Below are positions 1 through 7,004 of a DNA stretch of 14,575 nt, piece by piece. The position numbers were made by a program, and so were the translations under genes. How positions within the stretch are numbered: position 1 is the first letter of the stretch; the number at the start of each line of letters is the position of its first letter. Under the pieces are notes generated by a model. It ran no database searches and had not been told where the DNA came from. It was given only the letters and a program-made list of their open reading frames with translations. Location of the stretch: positions 1 to 14,575 of the forward strand of contig JAVBTR010000037.1 in the NCBI GenBank assembly GCA_031556065.1, given 5' to 3'. This DNA comes from JAVBTR01 sp031556065 (lineage in GTDB: Bacteria > Bacillota > Clostridia > Christensenellales > Aristaeellaceae).

Positions 1-2
1 TA

Positions 3-157
3 AGGCCCTGAAAGGGCTTCGGGCAAGGTAGGAATTTCTACGAAATTCCACCGAAAATCGCCGCACATGTCGCCGATTTCGGAATGAAAATCGGAGGACC
101 GCGGTCCTCCGATACCTCCTAGGGTTTGTTGATGGTCTGAAGTGGCTATGGCCACTT
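3..157. repeat. Gene-free left edge: cluster of five hairpins
   Basis: No credible gene lies in 1-185. The tract holds five inverted repeats in a row: GCCCT/AGGGC (5-17); GGAATTTC-TAC-GAAATTCC (31-49, extendable by GGT/ACC at 27-29 and 50-52 with one bulge); CCGAAAATCG with CGATTTCGG (51-60 and 74-82, one bulge); a perfect 24-bp palindrome (90-113); and AAGTGGC-TATG-GCCACTT (140-157). CCGATTT at 73-79 can instead pair with AAATCGG at 88-94, so two folds compete. No downstream T-run makes a convincing terminator for the neighbouring minus-strand gene. It could be an intergenic repeat, a structured RNA, or remains of an element that starts outside the window. The pairings are read directly from the sequence; the function is unknown. 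Confidence 0.6.
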
Positions 158-185
158 GGTCAAGAAAGAAAGGTTCGCTTGCACA

Positions 186-428
186 CTAACGCCTCTTATT
201 CATTTTTTCATTACCATGTTTAAAATGCCCTGTGGCCTTGGCCATAATCAATTGGGCTTGTTTATCGTTCGCTCCGTCTATAGCAGCGATAAATTCTTCC
301 CCTTTGGTTCCGCTTAGGGTTACCACTTGTTTTCCATGCCAGGATATGAATACCTTGTTGTCTTTAGCAACCATGTATGTAAAAACCTCTTCATTGAACC
401 GGCCGCGTTTGTCAACAGGCTTTTCCAT
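186..428 (-). CDS. Small conserved-looking protein of unknown function (80 aa)
   Basis: This is a soluble, lysine-rich 80-residue protein with no signal peptide or membrane segment. It has a compact core around residues 24-60 (KVFISWHGKQVVTL, then FIAAIDG and QAQLIMAKATGHFK) followed by a basic tail ending NKRR. The core reads like a small alpha/beta domain. I have the impression of having seen similar short proteins in other Gram-positive bacteria, but I cannot name a family, so no function is given. The start is supported by an AGGGAG ribosome binding site seven bases upstream. It is divergent from the acetyltransferase gene, with about 94 bp between the starts. No clear terminator follows, only the hairpin cluster to its left. 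Confidence 0.75.
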   Translation of the reverse strand: MEKPVDKRGRFNEEVFTYMVAKDNKVFISWHGKQVVTLSGTKGEEFIAAIDGANDKQAQLIMAKATGHFKHGNEKMNKRR

Positions 429-463
429 TCAATCACTCCCTGTGGTTTCATTTTAACACAAGA

Positions 464-492
464 TTGACAAAAAGCCACAGCTGGCTTATACT
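464..492 (+). promoter_or_regulatory. Promoter of the GNAT gene
   Basis: TTGACA (464-469), a 17-base spacer and TATACT (487-492) make a near-consensus vegetative promoter, 30 bases upstream of the acetyltransferase start. The spacer holds a small dyad, AGCCA-CAGC-TGGCT. Transcription should start near 499. Confidence 0.8.
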
Positions 493-522
493 CACGAAAA
501 TAAATAATGGGGAGGGTTTACC

Positions 523-1074
523 ATGCTTATCCACAAAGGTACACAGCCCATCGAAACCAAGCGACTCCTTCTTCGGCCCTTTAGGGAAGAAGACGCTGCC
601 CCCATGTTCAAAAATTGGGCCAACGATCCCCAGGTTTGCCGCTACACCACATGGAACCCCCATGGCAAAGTAGAAGTGACCCAAGCGCTTGTAAAAGCCT
701 GGGTGGCGGAATATGAAAAGCCCGATTATTACAATTGGGTCATTGTCCTAAAGGATGGGGATACGCCTATTGGCAGCATCAGTCTGGTGCAGATCAACCG
801 CGATTATGACTGGTGCGAGATTGGCTATTGCCTTTCAAGAACCTGTTGGGGTCAGGGCGTGATGACCGAAGCCGTGACCGCCCTGATCGAATATTTGTTT
901 AATCAGGTGGGCTTCCACCGGATTCAGGCCAAGCACCATATGGATAACATCGGTTCCGGAAAGGTGATGCAAAAAAGCGGCATGATCCTGGAAGGGGTTT
1001 TGAAAGATGTGATGCATAAAGAAGGCCTGGGGTTTTACGATTGCCCCCAGTATTCCATTATCAGTAAGGGATAA
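523..1074 (+). CDS. GNAT-family N-acetyltransferase, RimJ/RimL type
   Basis: This is a cytoplasmic acetyl-CoA-dependent N-acetyltransferase of the Acetyltransf_3 (RimJ/RimL-like) branch, 183 aa, the usual length. The N-terminal ETKRLLLRPFREEDA stretch (residues 11-25) is typical of the branch. The acetyl-CoA pyrophosphate-binding segment is WGQGVMTEA at 109-117. The motif B region DNIGSGKVMQKSGM at 141-154, then LEG, is characteristic. The substrate cannot be read from the sequence; relatives acetylate ribosomal-protein N-termini, antibiotics or small amines. The start is set by GGGGAGG seven bases upstream. It has its own promoter and is probably monocistronic. It converges on the SH3b gene with one base between the stops and no separate terminator. 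Confidence 0.9.
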   Translation: MLIHKGTQPIETKRLLLRPFREEDAAPMFKNWANDPQVCRYTTWNPHGKVEVTQALVKAWVAEYEKPDYYNWVIVLKDGDTPIGSISLVQINRDYDWCEIGYCLSRTCWGQGVMTEAVTALIEYLFNQVGFHRIQAKHHMDNIGSGKVMQKSGMILEGVLKDVMHKEGLGFYDCPQYSIISKG

Positions 1075-1075
1075 T

Positions 1076-2104
1076 TTACTTCAAAAGCTTTTCAATATTG
1101 GCAGCTGTGAATGGAATCCATGTCACATCTGCCTTTTTATCTTGCTGCTCAAGAGCTGCATCAAACTGGGCACGGGTGACACCTTTGTGGTTCACGTAAT
1201 AGGCGGTGGATTGCATCCGGGCCAATTCATCAATGGCGTAGCTGCCTTTATTGAAGGTAATGGCGCCAAAGCCATTATCCCCTGCGCCGCTGGAGAAGGA
1301 AAACGTGCCGTCGGTTTTAATTCCGCCCATAGAGCGCACACCAAGCTCATAGCCATAGATCACACCATTTTGCTGATCCAGCACGGTAACGAAGTAATCG
1401 TAGCCGCCCATTGTTTCGCGAAGGATCACTTCCTGGGCGCCGTCGTTGTCTATATCCATCAAGACAAAGTGGGAAACCGTCATACTGGCTTCGGTATAAG
1501 CATCCAACATTTGTTTGATAGTCATGCTTTGGCCGTTTCCCGCGTAAACAAAAGCCGCTTGGTTTTTAAGCACCGCTTCATAAGCGCCAAAGGAAGATAC
1601 ATCGCCCACAGCTAGAAAATCCGCCACGATGTACCCATACAGATTCCCGAACTGAATATAGCACCATTTTCCATTGGTTTCGCCTAAAACAATCACCCGC
1701 TGGCCATTGGACAGCTTGCTGACAGCTTCCCCGGTAAGAGAAGGCTCGCTTCGCACATTCACCCAGCCGGTAGGATTTTGCACCACGCCGGTTTGGGTTT
1801 TAGGCATTACAGTGCCCGGGTCGGAAGCAAACTGCAGGTATTCTTTTTTCATGTACCCGGCCTCTTCGCCTATGATTACCCATGCCCACTGGCCATTTAC
1901 AGGCAACTCGCACAGCACCTGTGTGCCCGTAAAATAAAGCCCCAAGGATTTGGAATCCGCGGAAGCCTTTTCTCTTAAATGTACCCTGTCCGCTGTCTTC
2001 CCGTCAATCACAGCGGTTGTCCCGCTCCATTCACGGGCCAGACCCATAGCGGGGAGAAGCATTAACACACAGGATAGAATCAGTGCCACTACCTTGTTTT
2101 TCAT
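1076..2104 (-). CDS. Secreted SH3b-domain protein with C-terminal Asp-rich domain
   Basis: This is an exported protein of 342 aa. Residues 1-23 form a signal peptide (KNK charge, hydrophobic core, likely cleavage after GLA). Two bacterial SH3 domains follow: about 27-93 (VHLREKASADSKSLG...WAWVIIGEEAGYM) and about 105-167 (WVNVRSEPSLTGE...WCYIQFGNLYGYI). SH3b domains usually bind cell-wall peptide. The C-terminal half (about 175-342) contains DIDNDG at 217-222 followed by EVIL, resembling the aspartate-rich calcium-binding loops of VCBS/FG-GAP-like repeats; this domain is often seen in secreted Clostridia proteins of unknown role. A GAGGAAG site precedes the ATG. No catalytic motif is visible, so it is best read as a wall-associated binding or sensing protein. 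Confidence 0.85.
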   Translation of the reverse strand: MKNKVVALILSCVLMLLPAMGLAREWSGTTAVIDGKTADRVHLREKASADSKSLGLYFTGTQVLCELPVNGQWAWVIIGEEAGYMKKEYLQFASDPGTVMPKTQTGVVQNPTGWVNVRSEPSLTGEAVSKLSNGQRVIVLGETNGKWCYIQFGNLYGYIVADFLAVGDVSSFGAYEAVLKNQAAFVYAGNGQSMTIKQMLDAYTEASMTVSHFVLMDIDNDGAQEVILRETMGGYDYFVTVLDQQNGVIYGYELGVRSMGGIKTDGTFSFSSGAGDNGFGAITFNKGSYAIDELARMQSTAYYVNHKGVTRAQFDAALEQQDKKADVTWIPFTAANIEKLLK

Positions 2105-2133
2105 GTTTTCTTCCTCATTTCTAGCCTACGGCC

Positions 2134-2169
2134 TTAGAATACAAGCAAACAGAACAAACGTCTTTTCAT
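2134..2169 (-). other. Possible 11-codon upstream ORF before the SH3b gene
   Basis: A GGAGG ten bases upstream of an ATG begins the 11-codon frame MKRRLFCLLVF-stop. It ends 29 bases before the start codon of the SH3b gene and would lie in its leader transcript. It resembles the first part of a signal peptide, so it may be a decayed start, a leader peptide or chance. The rest of the 2105-2391 gap shows nothing else that I can support as a gene or a firm promoter. Confidence 0.2.
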
Positions 2170-2391
2170 CTTTTTTCCGCCTCCTATTGTATAAAACGCA
2201 ACAGGGCGGGAAATTTTCCATGTTTTTATTAAGAAAATGTTTGACTTCCGTGTAACCCTAGCCGGCTTATTATTCGGGGTTATACCATGAATGACCTGCC
2301 TTCTCACCGTGCTTTGTTCAGCCATCATGACGACAAACTGAAGGACAGAGTGGAATACAGGCTACAAAAATCAGAATGGCAGCCGGCCGCT

Positions 2392-2745
2392 TTACCGATA
2401 GTAGATTAACTCCACTTCCTCGCCGTTAGGCCCCTGTAAGAAGCACAGTACCGTGGAAGGTCCTGCCGTCATTTCATGCTTAACGGGATAACCGTTTTGG
2501 GCAAGCTTTTGCTTAATTGCCTCTAAATCCTCCACATCAAAGCCTATGCTAAAGCCGGAATAGGAAACGGGCTCAGTGCTGGGTATCAGCTCCAGGTTGG
2601 GCTGGCCATCAACTCCCATAAACATCAGCTCCTTGCCGCCACCGATGGGCTGTCTGCGAATGATGGGAATCTCCAGCAGGCCATTGTAAAATGCAACCGC
2701 CTTTTCCATATCCTGAACGTGTAAAGTAGCTAATGAAAACTTCAT
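2392..2745 (-). CDS. VOC-fold (glyoxalase/dioxygenase superfamily) protein
   Basis: This is a 117-aa cytoplasmic protein of the vicinal oxygen chelate superfamily, one domain of two beta-alpha-beta-beta-beta units. ATLHVQDMEKAVAFYNGLL (residues 6-24) is the typical first strand and helix. The candidate metal ligands are His9, Glu52 (NLELI) and Glu112 (EVELIYYR). The second His, usually in an HIAFxV strand, is Ser66 here (FSIGFDV), so it may not be a glyoxalase I and could bind a ligand rather than catalyse. AAGGAG lies eight bases upstream of the ATG. It starts 56 bases after the hydrolase stop on the same strand with no clear terminator between, so co-transcription is likely. The substrate is unknown. 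Confidence 0.85.
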   Translation of the reverse strand: MKFSLATLHVQDMEKAVAFYNGLLEIPIIRRQPIGGGKELMFMGVDGQPNLELIPSTEPVSYSGFSIGFDVEDLEAIKQKLAQNGYPVKHEMTAGPSTVLCFLQGPNGEEVELIYYR

Positions 2746-2801
2746 AATAGTATCTCCTTTTTGTTTTCTATATCTTACGGGAAAAATGGCTGCAGCGCAA
2801 G

Positions 2802-3704
2802 CTACCCTTGTTGCGAAACCATTCTTTTGCTTGCCAAAATATCCCCTATGATGCCATTGATTTCATCTGCCAGTTCATGATTAAGGCCATGGCCTGCATC
2901 TTCATAGAACCTGACATTCATTTGGCAATTAAGCAAATCCTGCTTGCCGCCCAGCATTTGAAAAGGGTCCATTTCTCCGGCCAGATAAAAAACCTTATCC
3001 CTTATGCCGGCGATTTCACTCAAAGAAAAGCCGCCTACTTTATGGGGAACCATGGCCATGTTGTTAAAGCCTTTTAAAAGCCAGCGGTAATGGTTTAGGA
3101 TCAATGGATTATCGGTAAATGCCTTCCAATGAGTGCCAGAAAGCTTCTTAAGCAGCTTGACCGTGTTTTTTTCTGTTGGAAAGAGCGCTTCTGGCAAGAA
3201 AATGGTCATCATGGTTTTCATGGGCGAGCCATTTTTGCTAAGGGGAACAGAAGAGGCAATAGCAATGGCCGTTTCAACCCTTTCAGGCCGTTTCAGAGCG
3301 TATAATTGAGCTAAGTATCCCCCATGCGATACGCCAACCACGCTGGCGGTTTTAAGCTTCAACCCATCGAAAACCTGATCCAGCCATTTCACATCGTCGA
3401 ACTGGGCATTATAGCCTTGGCCCGGTATGCTTTTGCCCGGGCCGCCGATGGTATCCACCGCGTAAAGGCGGTATTCCTTTGCCAAAGCTTTGGCATTGTA
3501 AACCCACATCAGCGCTGAATCGTCTCCCACCCCGTGAAAGAGCACCACCGGGGGCTTTTCTTTATCCCCAGCGGCAATGACATGGGTCGAACCATATTCA
3601 CCCTCTAAATCCAGTTCCTCATAGGCCACACCCCAGGCCGCTAAAAGGGCATCATAGGTTTCAAGAATATGCTTGCCTGCCTTTTGATTCCGGTATTTTT
3701 TCAC
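2802..3704 (-). CDS. Alpha/beta hydrolase
   Basis: This is a cytoplasmic alpha/beta-fold hydrolase of 300 aa in the MhpC/esterase-like group. The oxyanion-hole segment is VVLFHGVG (53-60). The nucleophile elbow is GVSHG with Ser126, the acid is probably Asp246 in LAGEMDPF, and the base is His272 in DAGHGLNHE, so the triad is complete. A lid region lies between about 150 and 225. The start is GTG at 3702-3704, which overlaps the TetR stop in a GTGA arrangement; GGAGGG seven bases upstream lies inside the tetR 3' end, so translation is probably coupled. The TetR repressor presumably controls it. The substrate cannot be inferred; an ester or lactone whose relative acts as inducer is plausible. 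Confidence 0.88.
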   Translation of the reverse strand: MKKYRNQKAGKHILETYDALLAAWGVAYEELDLEGEYGSTHVIAAGDKEKPPVVLFHGVGDDSALMWVYNAKALAKEYRLYAVDTIGGPGKSIPGQGYNAQFDDVKWLDQVFDGLKLKTASVVGVSHGGYLAQLYALKRPERVETAIAIASSVPLSKNGSPMKTMMTIFLPEALFPTEKNTVKLLKKLSGTHWKAFTDNPLILNHYRWLLKGFNNMAMVPHKVGGFSLSEIAGIRDKVFYLAGEMDPFQMLGGKQDLLNCQMNVRFYEDAGHGLNHELADEINGIIGDILASKRMVSQQG

Positions 3705-4324
3705 GGTTCATCCCTCCTCATTTTGCGGTAAAGATCACCAATCTGCCGGCGGATTTCCTCGCAGGCCGTTCCGATTTTCTCTTGCCCAGGGGTTGCTCCC
3801 ACGCAGTTTTTTTCAAAAGCGAGGTAGATGATCCCATGATACTGGGCCGCTAATATTTGCGGATCACCAGGAGCGATTATGCCTCTTTCCATCATCTGCG
3901 CAAACACTTTTCCCTGCTGGTGAAGAGGTAAATCGAAAGCCATGCGTTTATACTCCCCATCCGCCCCTGCGTCGGCCATGCGCTCTATGGCCAGCATGGC
4001 GAGGGTTTTGAACACATAGGGGTGCAGAAAATAATCCGTTAAAATGCCCACTGCCACCTGGCACATGGCCTCCTCCGGCACATGGCTGATCCCTTCAAAA
4101 GCGCTATCGAAGGCAGCGGTCATTTCTTTGATCAAGCCATCGACCTTGGCCACCAGCGCATTCCAAATAGCCTGCTTGTTTTGGTAATGGTAATAAACTG
4201 TGCTTTCTTTAATGCCCACTTCCTTGCATATATCCCTGATGGATACGGCATGGTACCCTCTTTTCGCAAACAACTCCAGTGCTTCCGTCCCAATGCGCTC
4301 CTTGGTATTTAAAGCCTTATTCAT
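3701..4324 (-). CDS. TetR/AcrR-family transcriptional regulator
   Basis: This is a 207-aa DNA-binding repressor. The N-terminal domain (about 8-55) reads RIGTEALELFAKRGYHAVSIRDICKEVGI, then STVYYHYQNKQAI, the classic TetR helix-turn-helix with its YYHY recognition-helix end. The C-terminal ligand-binding and dimerisation region (about 60-205) is diverged, as is usual. Its promoter is overlapped by two palindromes, so it almost certainly represses itself and the hydrolase and VOC genes downstream. The ATG has only a weak GGGGCG upstream. The gene is translationally coupled to the hydrolase by a four-base overlap. The ligand is unknown. Confidence 0.92.
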   Translation of the reverse strand: MNKALNTKERIGTEALELFAKRGYHAVSIRDICKEVGIKESTVYYHYQNKQAIWNALVAKVDGLIKEMTAAFDSAFEGISHVPEEAMCQVAVGILTDYFLHPYVFKTLAMLAIERMADAGADGEYKRMAFDLPLHQQGKVFAQMMERGIIAPGDPQILAAQYHGIIYLAFEKNCVGATPGQEKIGTACEEIRRQIGDLYRKMRRDEP

Positions 4325-4338
4325 GGTATCGCCCCAAA

Positions 4339-4378
4339 TCTAACGATTGTTAGAATCATTTTACCTAACAAGTGTTAG
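4339..4378. promoter_or_regulatory. Twin TetR operators, CTAAC-N4-GTTAG
   Basis: Two dyads of the same form lie here: CTAAC-GATT-GTTAG (4340-4353, extended by T/A on each side) and CTAAC-AAGT-GTTAG (4365-4378). The centres are 25 bp apart. The second fills the spacer between the -35 and -10 of the tetR promoter and the first lies just downstream of the -10. The arrangement indicates autorepression by the adjacent TetR protein. It is also 77 bases upstream of the divergent lipoprotein gene and may affect it. Confidence 0.85.
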
Positions 4379-4386
4379 ATTGTCAA
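4358..4386 (-). promoter_or_regulatory. Promoter of the tetR-hydrolase unit
   Basis: On the minus strand, TTGACA (4381-4386), a 17-base spacer and TAAAAT (4358-4363) form a strong vegetative promoter. It lies 34 bases upstream of the tetR start and is occluded by the operator pair. Confidence 0.82.
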
Positions 4387-4454
4387 TAGGATGCCTTTCG
4401 GGATTTATCCCTCTCTTCTTCCGTTATGAATGTAAAAGAAAGGGGGGGTTCCCT

Positions 4455-5489
4455 ATGAAACCAATTTTGCAGCCAATTATCTTTTTAACCCTGCTTTGCC
4501 TTCTGCTTACCTCCTGCCAGTTTTCTCTGGCCTATGTTCCGGAGGAGTTTTACCAGATCCCCCGGCAGCTTCCCCCCTCTGTGAAGGAAGCCCTGCCCGA
4601 GGGCTTGACCTTTATTCGGGCAGAACGTACAGGCGAAAGCTTAGGCGCTTTGTTTCAAGAAAATGCCTCCTCCTTTAAGGTCTACATCTACCATGCCCAA
4701 GGCACGGCCTATGTCCTTGATTGTATCAGCGCGCCCCTTCCAAAGCTGGGAACAACGCCCAATATCGGCGTTGCAGGCGCCGATACCCTTTATCTTATGT
4801 ACCAAGAAAACCATCCCTGGTATTGTGCCACCTTTAAGCGGACCCTTCAGGGAAAATGGCAATTGTGCACCGTGCAAACAAGCCACGATTGGTATTACTT
4901 TTATGATGGGGGCCTTTGCGGATATATAGACGGCTGCAAGCATTATCTCCCCGGAAAGGTAGACCTTAATCTGGATTTGGCCGCCATAGATGCGGCCAGC
5001 ATTCCCGCCACCCTCTTTGAAGCAGCCAAATTAGTAGATACCACCGGCTGGGCCATGATTGCATTGGATAAAAAAACACCCTTTCTTACCCTGTACAGTG
5101 AGCCCGGTGAAACAGCCGCTTCACTGGGCCAGTATGTTCAAGGGGTGCCTGTCCAAATCCTGGAAGACTTGGGCCAGTGGGTCCGGGTTTCTATCGGGGA
5201 AAGGGAAGGCTATCTGAAAGCCGCCTTTCTAGTCAAGGGCGAAGCCATGCTGAACATATCTTCGAAAACCTTTGAAAAATGTATAATCGAGGGAAAAATG
5301 GAAGAAGGAGTGGCGCTGCATGCGCTGCCCAGCATCAATTCGCCTGTATTAGGCCATCTGTCCGATTCAGATCTTTTCTATTGGGTACGTATTCTGGGCA
5401 TTGCGGATGATGAGTGGTACCACATTTTACAGGACGACGGCCAATCCGGCTACGCACAAATGAAATACTTCTGGGATGGAAATGGCTGA
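4455..5489 (+). CDS. SH3b-domain lipoprotein
   Basis: This is a predicted lipoprotein of 344 aa anchored outside the membrane. The start is placed at the ATG at 4455, not at an in-frame ATG 108 bases upstream, because it has a purine-rich GGGGGG site upstream and opens a proper lipoprotein signal peptide ending in LLLTS-Cys21. A long N-terminal region (about 25-190) has no family that I recognise; it is rich in Tyr and Trp and has six Cys after the lipobox. Two SH3-like domains follow, about 198-262 (LTLYSEPGETAASLG...WVRVSIGEREGYL) and about 272-340 (ALHALPSINSPVLG...WYHILQDDGQSGYAQ). The role is probably cell-wall binding. It is divergent from tetR and upstream of the ECF sigma gene. Confidence 0.85.
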   Translation: MKPILQPIIFLTLLCLLLTSCQFSLAYVPEEFYQIPRQLPPSVKEALPEGLTFIRAERTGESLGALFQENASSFKVYIYHAQGTAYVLDCISAPLPKLGTTPNIGVAGADTLYLMYQENHPWYCATFKRTLQGKWQLCTVQTSHDWYYFYDGGLCGYIDGCKHYLPGKVDLNLDLAAIDAASIPATLFEAAKLVDTTGWAMIALDKKTPFLTLYSEPGETAASLGQYVQGVPVQILEDLGQWVRVSIGEREGYLKAAFLVKGEAMLNISSKTFEKCIIEGKMEEGVALHALPSINSPVLGHLSDSDLFYWVRILGIADDEWYHILQDDGQSGYAQMKYFWDGNG

Positions 5490-5523
5490 GCAGAGCACGT
5501 TGCAAAGCCATTCCCTCTTTTTT
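5481..5523 (+). terminator. Probable rho-independent terminator after the SH3b lipoprotein
   Basis: AATGGCT (5481-5487) pairs with AGCCATT (5506-5512). The stem can extend inward by GCA/TGC after a two-base internal loop. CCCTC and then six T (5518-5523) follow. The left arm overlaps the stop codon. The loop is large and there are five bases before the T-run, so termination may be only partial. Confidence 0.5.
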
Positions 5524-5528
5524 ATGCT
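5500..5528 (+). promoter_or_regulatory. Candidate promoter of the sigma/anti-sigma pair
   Basis: TTGCAA (5500-5505), a 17-base spacer and TATGCT (5523-5528) match four of six bases at each box. It overlaps the preceding terminator. An autoregulatory ECF-type promoter could also exist between here and 5575 but I cannot identify one with confidence. Confidence 0.35.
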
Positions 5529-5591
5529 ATACTTCTTGTAACGAATTAAGGAAAAACAGGATATACAAGGTGAAGGGAGGTGAAGGAACGC

Positions 5592-6086
5592 GTGACGGAG
5601 ATGGAGGAAATTTATCAAGAATACGCAAATCCTGTATATCAATATTTATACAGCCTTTGCCACCACCGGCAAACAGCAGAGGATTTAACAGCGGAAACCT
5701 TTTACCGGGCCATGAAATCCATAGACAGTTTTAATGGCAAATGCAAGCTGGTGGTTTGGCTATGCCAGATCGGCAAGCATCTATGGTACCAAGAGCTGGA
5801 AAAGCGAGGCAAAAAGCAAACCGTGTCCATTGACGCGGTAGAAGAGATAAAGGCCGCCCAGGATATCCCTGAAGAGTTTCAGGGGGATGAAAACCGGATG
5901 GCCCTGTTTCGCGCTATGCAGACTTTGGACGATGTGACTCGGGAAGTGATGTATCTACGCATCATGGGCGAATTGCACTTTAAACAGATTGGCGATGTGC
6001 TGGGGCATACAGAAAACTGGGCGCGCGTTACCTTTTACCGCGGGAAGGAACGGCTTAAGAAAGGATGGGAAACAAGCCATGAGTGA
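5592..6086 (+). CDS. ECF-type RNA polymerase sigma factor
   Basis: This is a sigma-70 family extracytoplasmic-function factor, 164 aa from the chosen start. Sigma region 2 spans about 5-72 (EEIYQEYANPVYQYLYSL, then AEDLTAETFYRA with the typical D-x-x-A-E-T-F). Region 4 spans about 105-157 with the helix-turn-helix FKQIGDVLGHTENWARVTFYRGKERLKK. The GTG at 5592 is preferred because GGAGGTGA (5576-5583) sits eight bases upstream; a GTG at 5580 overlaps that site, and ATG 5601 is too far from it. The last eight bases overlap the start of the anti-sigma gene, the standard coupling of sigma and anti-sigma. Its regulon and signal are unknown; envelope stress is the usual role. Confidence 0.9.
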   Translation: MTEMEEIYQEYANPVYQYLYSLCHHRQTAEDLTAETFYRAMKSIDSFNGKCKLVVWLCQIGKHLWYQELEKRGKKQTVSIDAVEEIKAAQDIPEEFQGDENRMALFRAMQTLDDVTREVMYLRIMGELHFKQIGDVLGHTENWARVTFYRGKERLKKGWETSHE

Positions 6087-6945
6087 AGAAAAGTATGGAT
6101 TGGATTGCAGCGTGGTAAAGGATTTGCTGCCCAATTACGTGGAAGGCTTAACCAGCGAAGAAACAAACGAAAAAGTGGCCCGGCACCTGCAAGGCTGCCC
6201 CAATTGCAACGGCTCATATTACTATATGAAAGCCCAGATGGAGCTGCCTAAAAACAACAAAAAGGAAAAGGGTGTGGCCTTTTTAAAAAAGCAGAAGGTC
6301 AGATGGTTGGTATGGGTTATTGCGGCCATATTGCTATTGTGGTGCTTGCTGGCTGTGGGGGTGGCTGTATTGCACCATAGCCATCCGGTAGCCGCAAAAG
6401 ATATTCATTTAACCGGTCTGTATGAATTATCCACAGGCGAAGTGGTATGCGCTTTCAAGATAGACGGTCTAAACCCTTCCGCAGTGTATTTACATGAGTC
6501 CTCCCAAACCAGCCTGTGGGAATCAGATGCTGCGTTTAGGCAATGCCAGTTGTTTTTAAGCTTTGAATATACCAACTACAAAAAGTGGTTTTCTAACGGA
6601 ACCACCAAGGGAGATACCTTCTACTACGTGTTCGATCCGGCTGACTACTATAGCAATGACTATTATACAACCAATAACAGCCCATTTATGATATACGACC
6701 AACCCACTGTCAAAAAAGTGACAGATGTCATGCTGGACGAGGACAACAGCCGAATATGGTGGCCGGAACGGGAAGATATCCAAAGGGTGTCCGGTAAAGA
6801 GGAAGCACTGCTTCAAGAACAAATCGCCCAACAGAAAAACGGGGGTTCTGGCGGTATTTTGAAAATTGAGCCGCGAAACACCGCAACCGTAGCTCCCCAA
6901 TTGCCATTGCAAACAGTTCTGCCCCAGCCCGCAGATGAAGATTAA
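6079..6945 (+). CDS. Membrane-anchored zf-HC2 anti-sigma factor
   Basis: This is the partner anti-sigma factor, 288 aa. The cytoplasmic N-terminus has a zinc-binding anti-sigma domain: Cys10 (CSVVKDLLPNYVEG) and the H-x3-C-x2-C motif at His36, Cys40 and Cys43. A basic linker leads to one transmembrane helix at about 75-98 (WLVWVIAAILLLWCLLAVGV). The remaining 190 residues are outside the membrane; they are rich in Tyr and Trp and match no domain that I recognise, so they may be the sensor. The ATG at 6079 overlaps the sigma gene by eight bases. In this family the domain holds the sigma factor inactive until a signal, often proteolysis or a conformational change, releases it. Confidence 0.88.
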   Translation: MSEEKYGLDCSVVKDLLPNYVEGLTSEETNEKVARHLQGCPNCNGSYYYMKAQMELPKNNKKEKGVAFLKKQKVRWLVWVIAAILLLWCLLAVGVAVLHHSHPVAAKDIHLTGLYELSTGEVVCAFKIDGLNPSAVYLHESSQTSLWESDAAFRQCQLFLSFEYTNYKKWFSNGTTKGDTFYYVFDPADYYSNDYYTTNNSPFMIYDQPTVKKVTDVMLDEDNSRIWWPEREDIQRVSGKEEALLQEQIAQQKNGGSGGILKIEPRNTATVAPQLPLQTVLPQPADED

Positions 6946-6975
6946 AACTTTCACCCTTTTCTAATCTGTTTTCAC

Positions 6976-7004
6976 TTTAAATGGCCCCTATTTCTTGGTA
7001 GAAT
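6976..7004 (+). promoter_or_regulatory. Candidate promoter of the flavoprotein pair
   Basis: TTTAAA (6976-6981), a 17-base spacer and TAGAAT (6999-7004) form a plausible promoter with a good -10 and a weak -35. The predicted start near 7011 falls between the arms of the inverted repeat described separately. Confidence 0.45.

Noticed and set aside
1..157. CRISPR array suggested by repeated dyads at the left edge
   Set aside because: The dyads differ from each other and are not regularly spaced direct repeats, and no cas gene is present.
1142..1615. Plus-strand open frame of 157 codons opposite the SH3b gene
   Set aside because: It has no ribosome binding site and lies inside a gene with a clear signal peptide and SH3b domains on the other strand.
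2134..2328. Minus-strand 64-codon frame in the gap before the SH3b gene
   Set aside because: It has no ribosome binding site at its start and no recognisable domain. Only its last 11 codons have a translation signal of their own.
4347..4454. 36-codon N-terminal extension of the SH3b lipoprotein
   Set aside because: It starts inside the TetR operator, has no ribosome binding site, and would bury the lipoprotein signal peptide.
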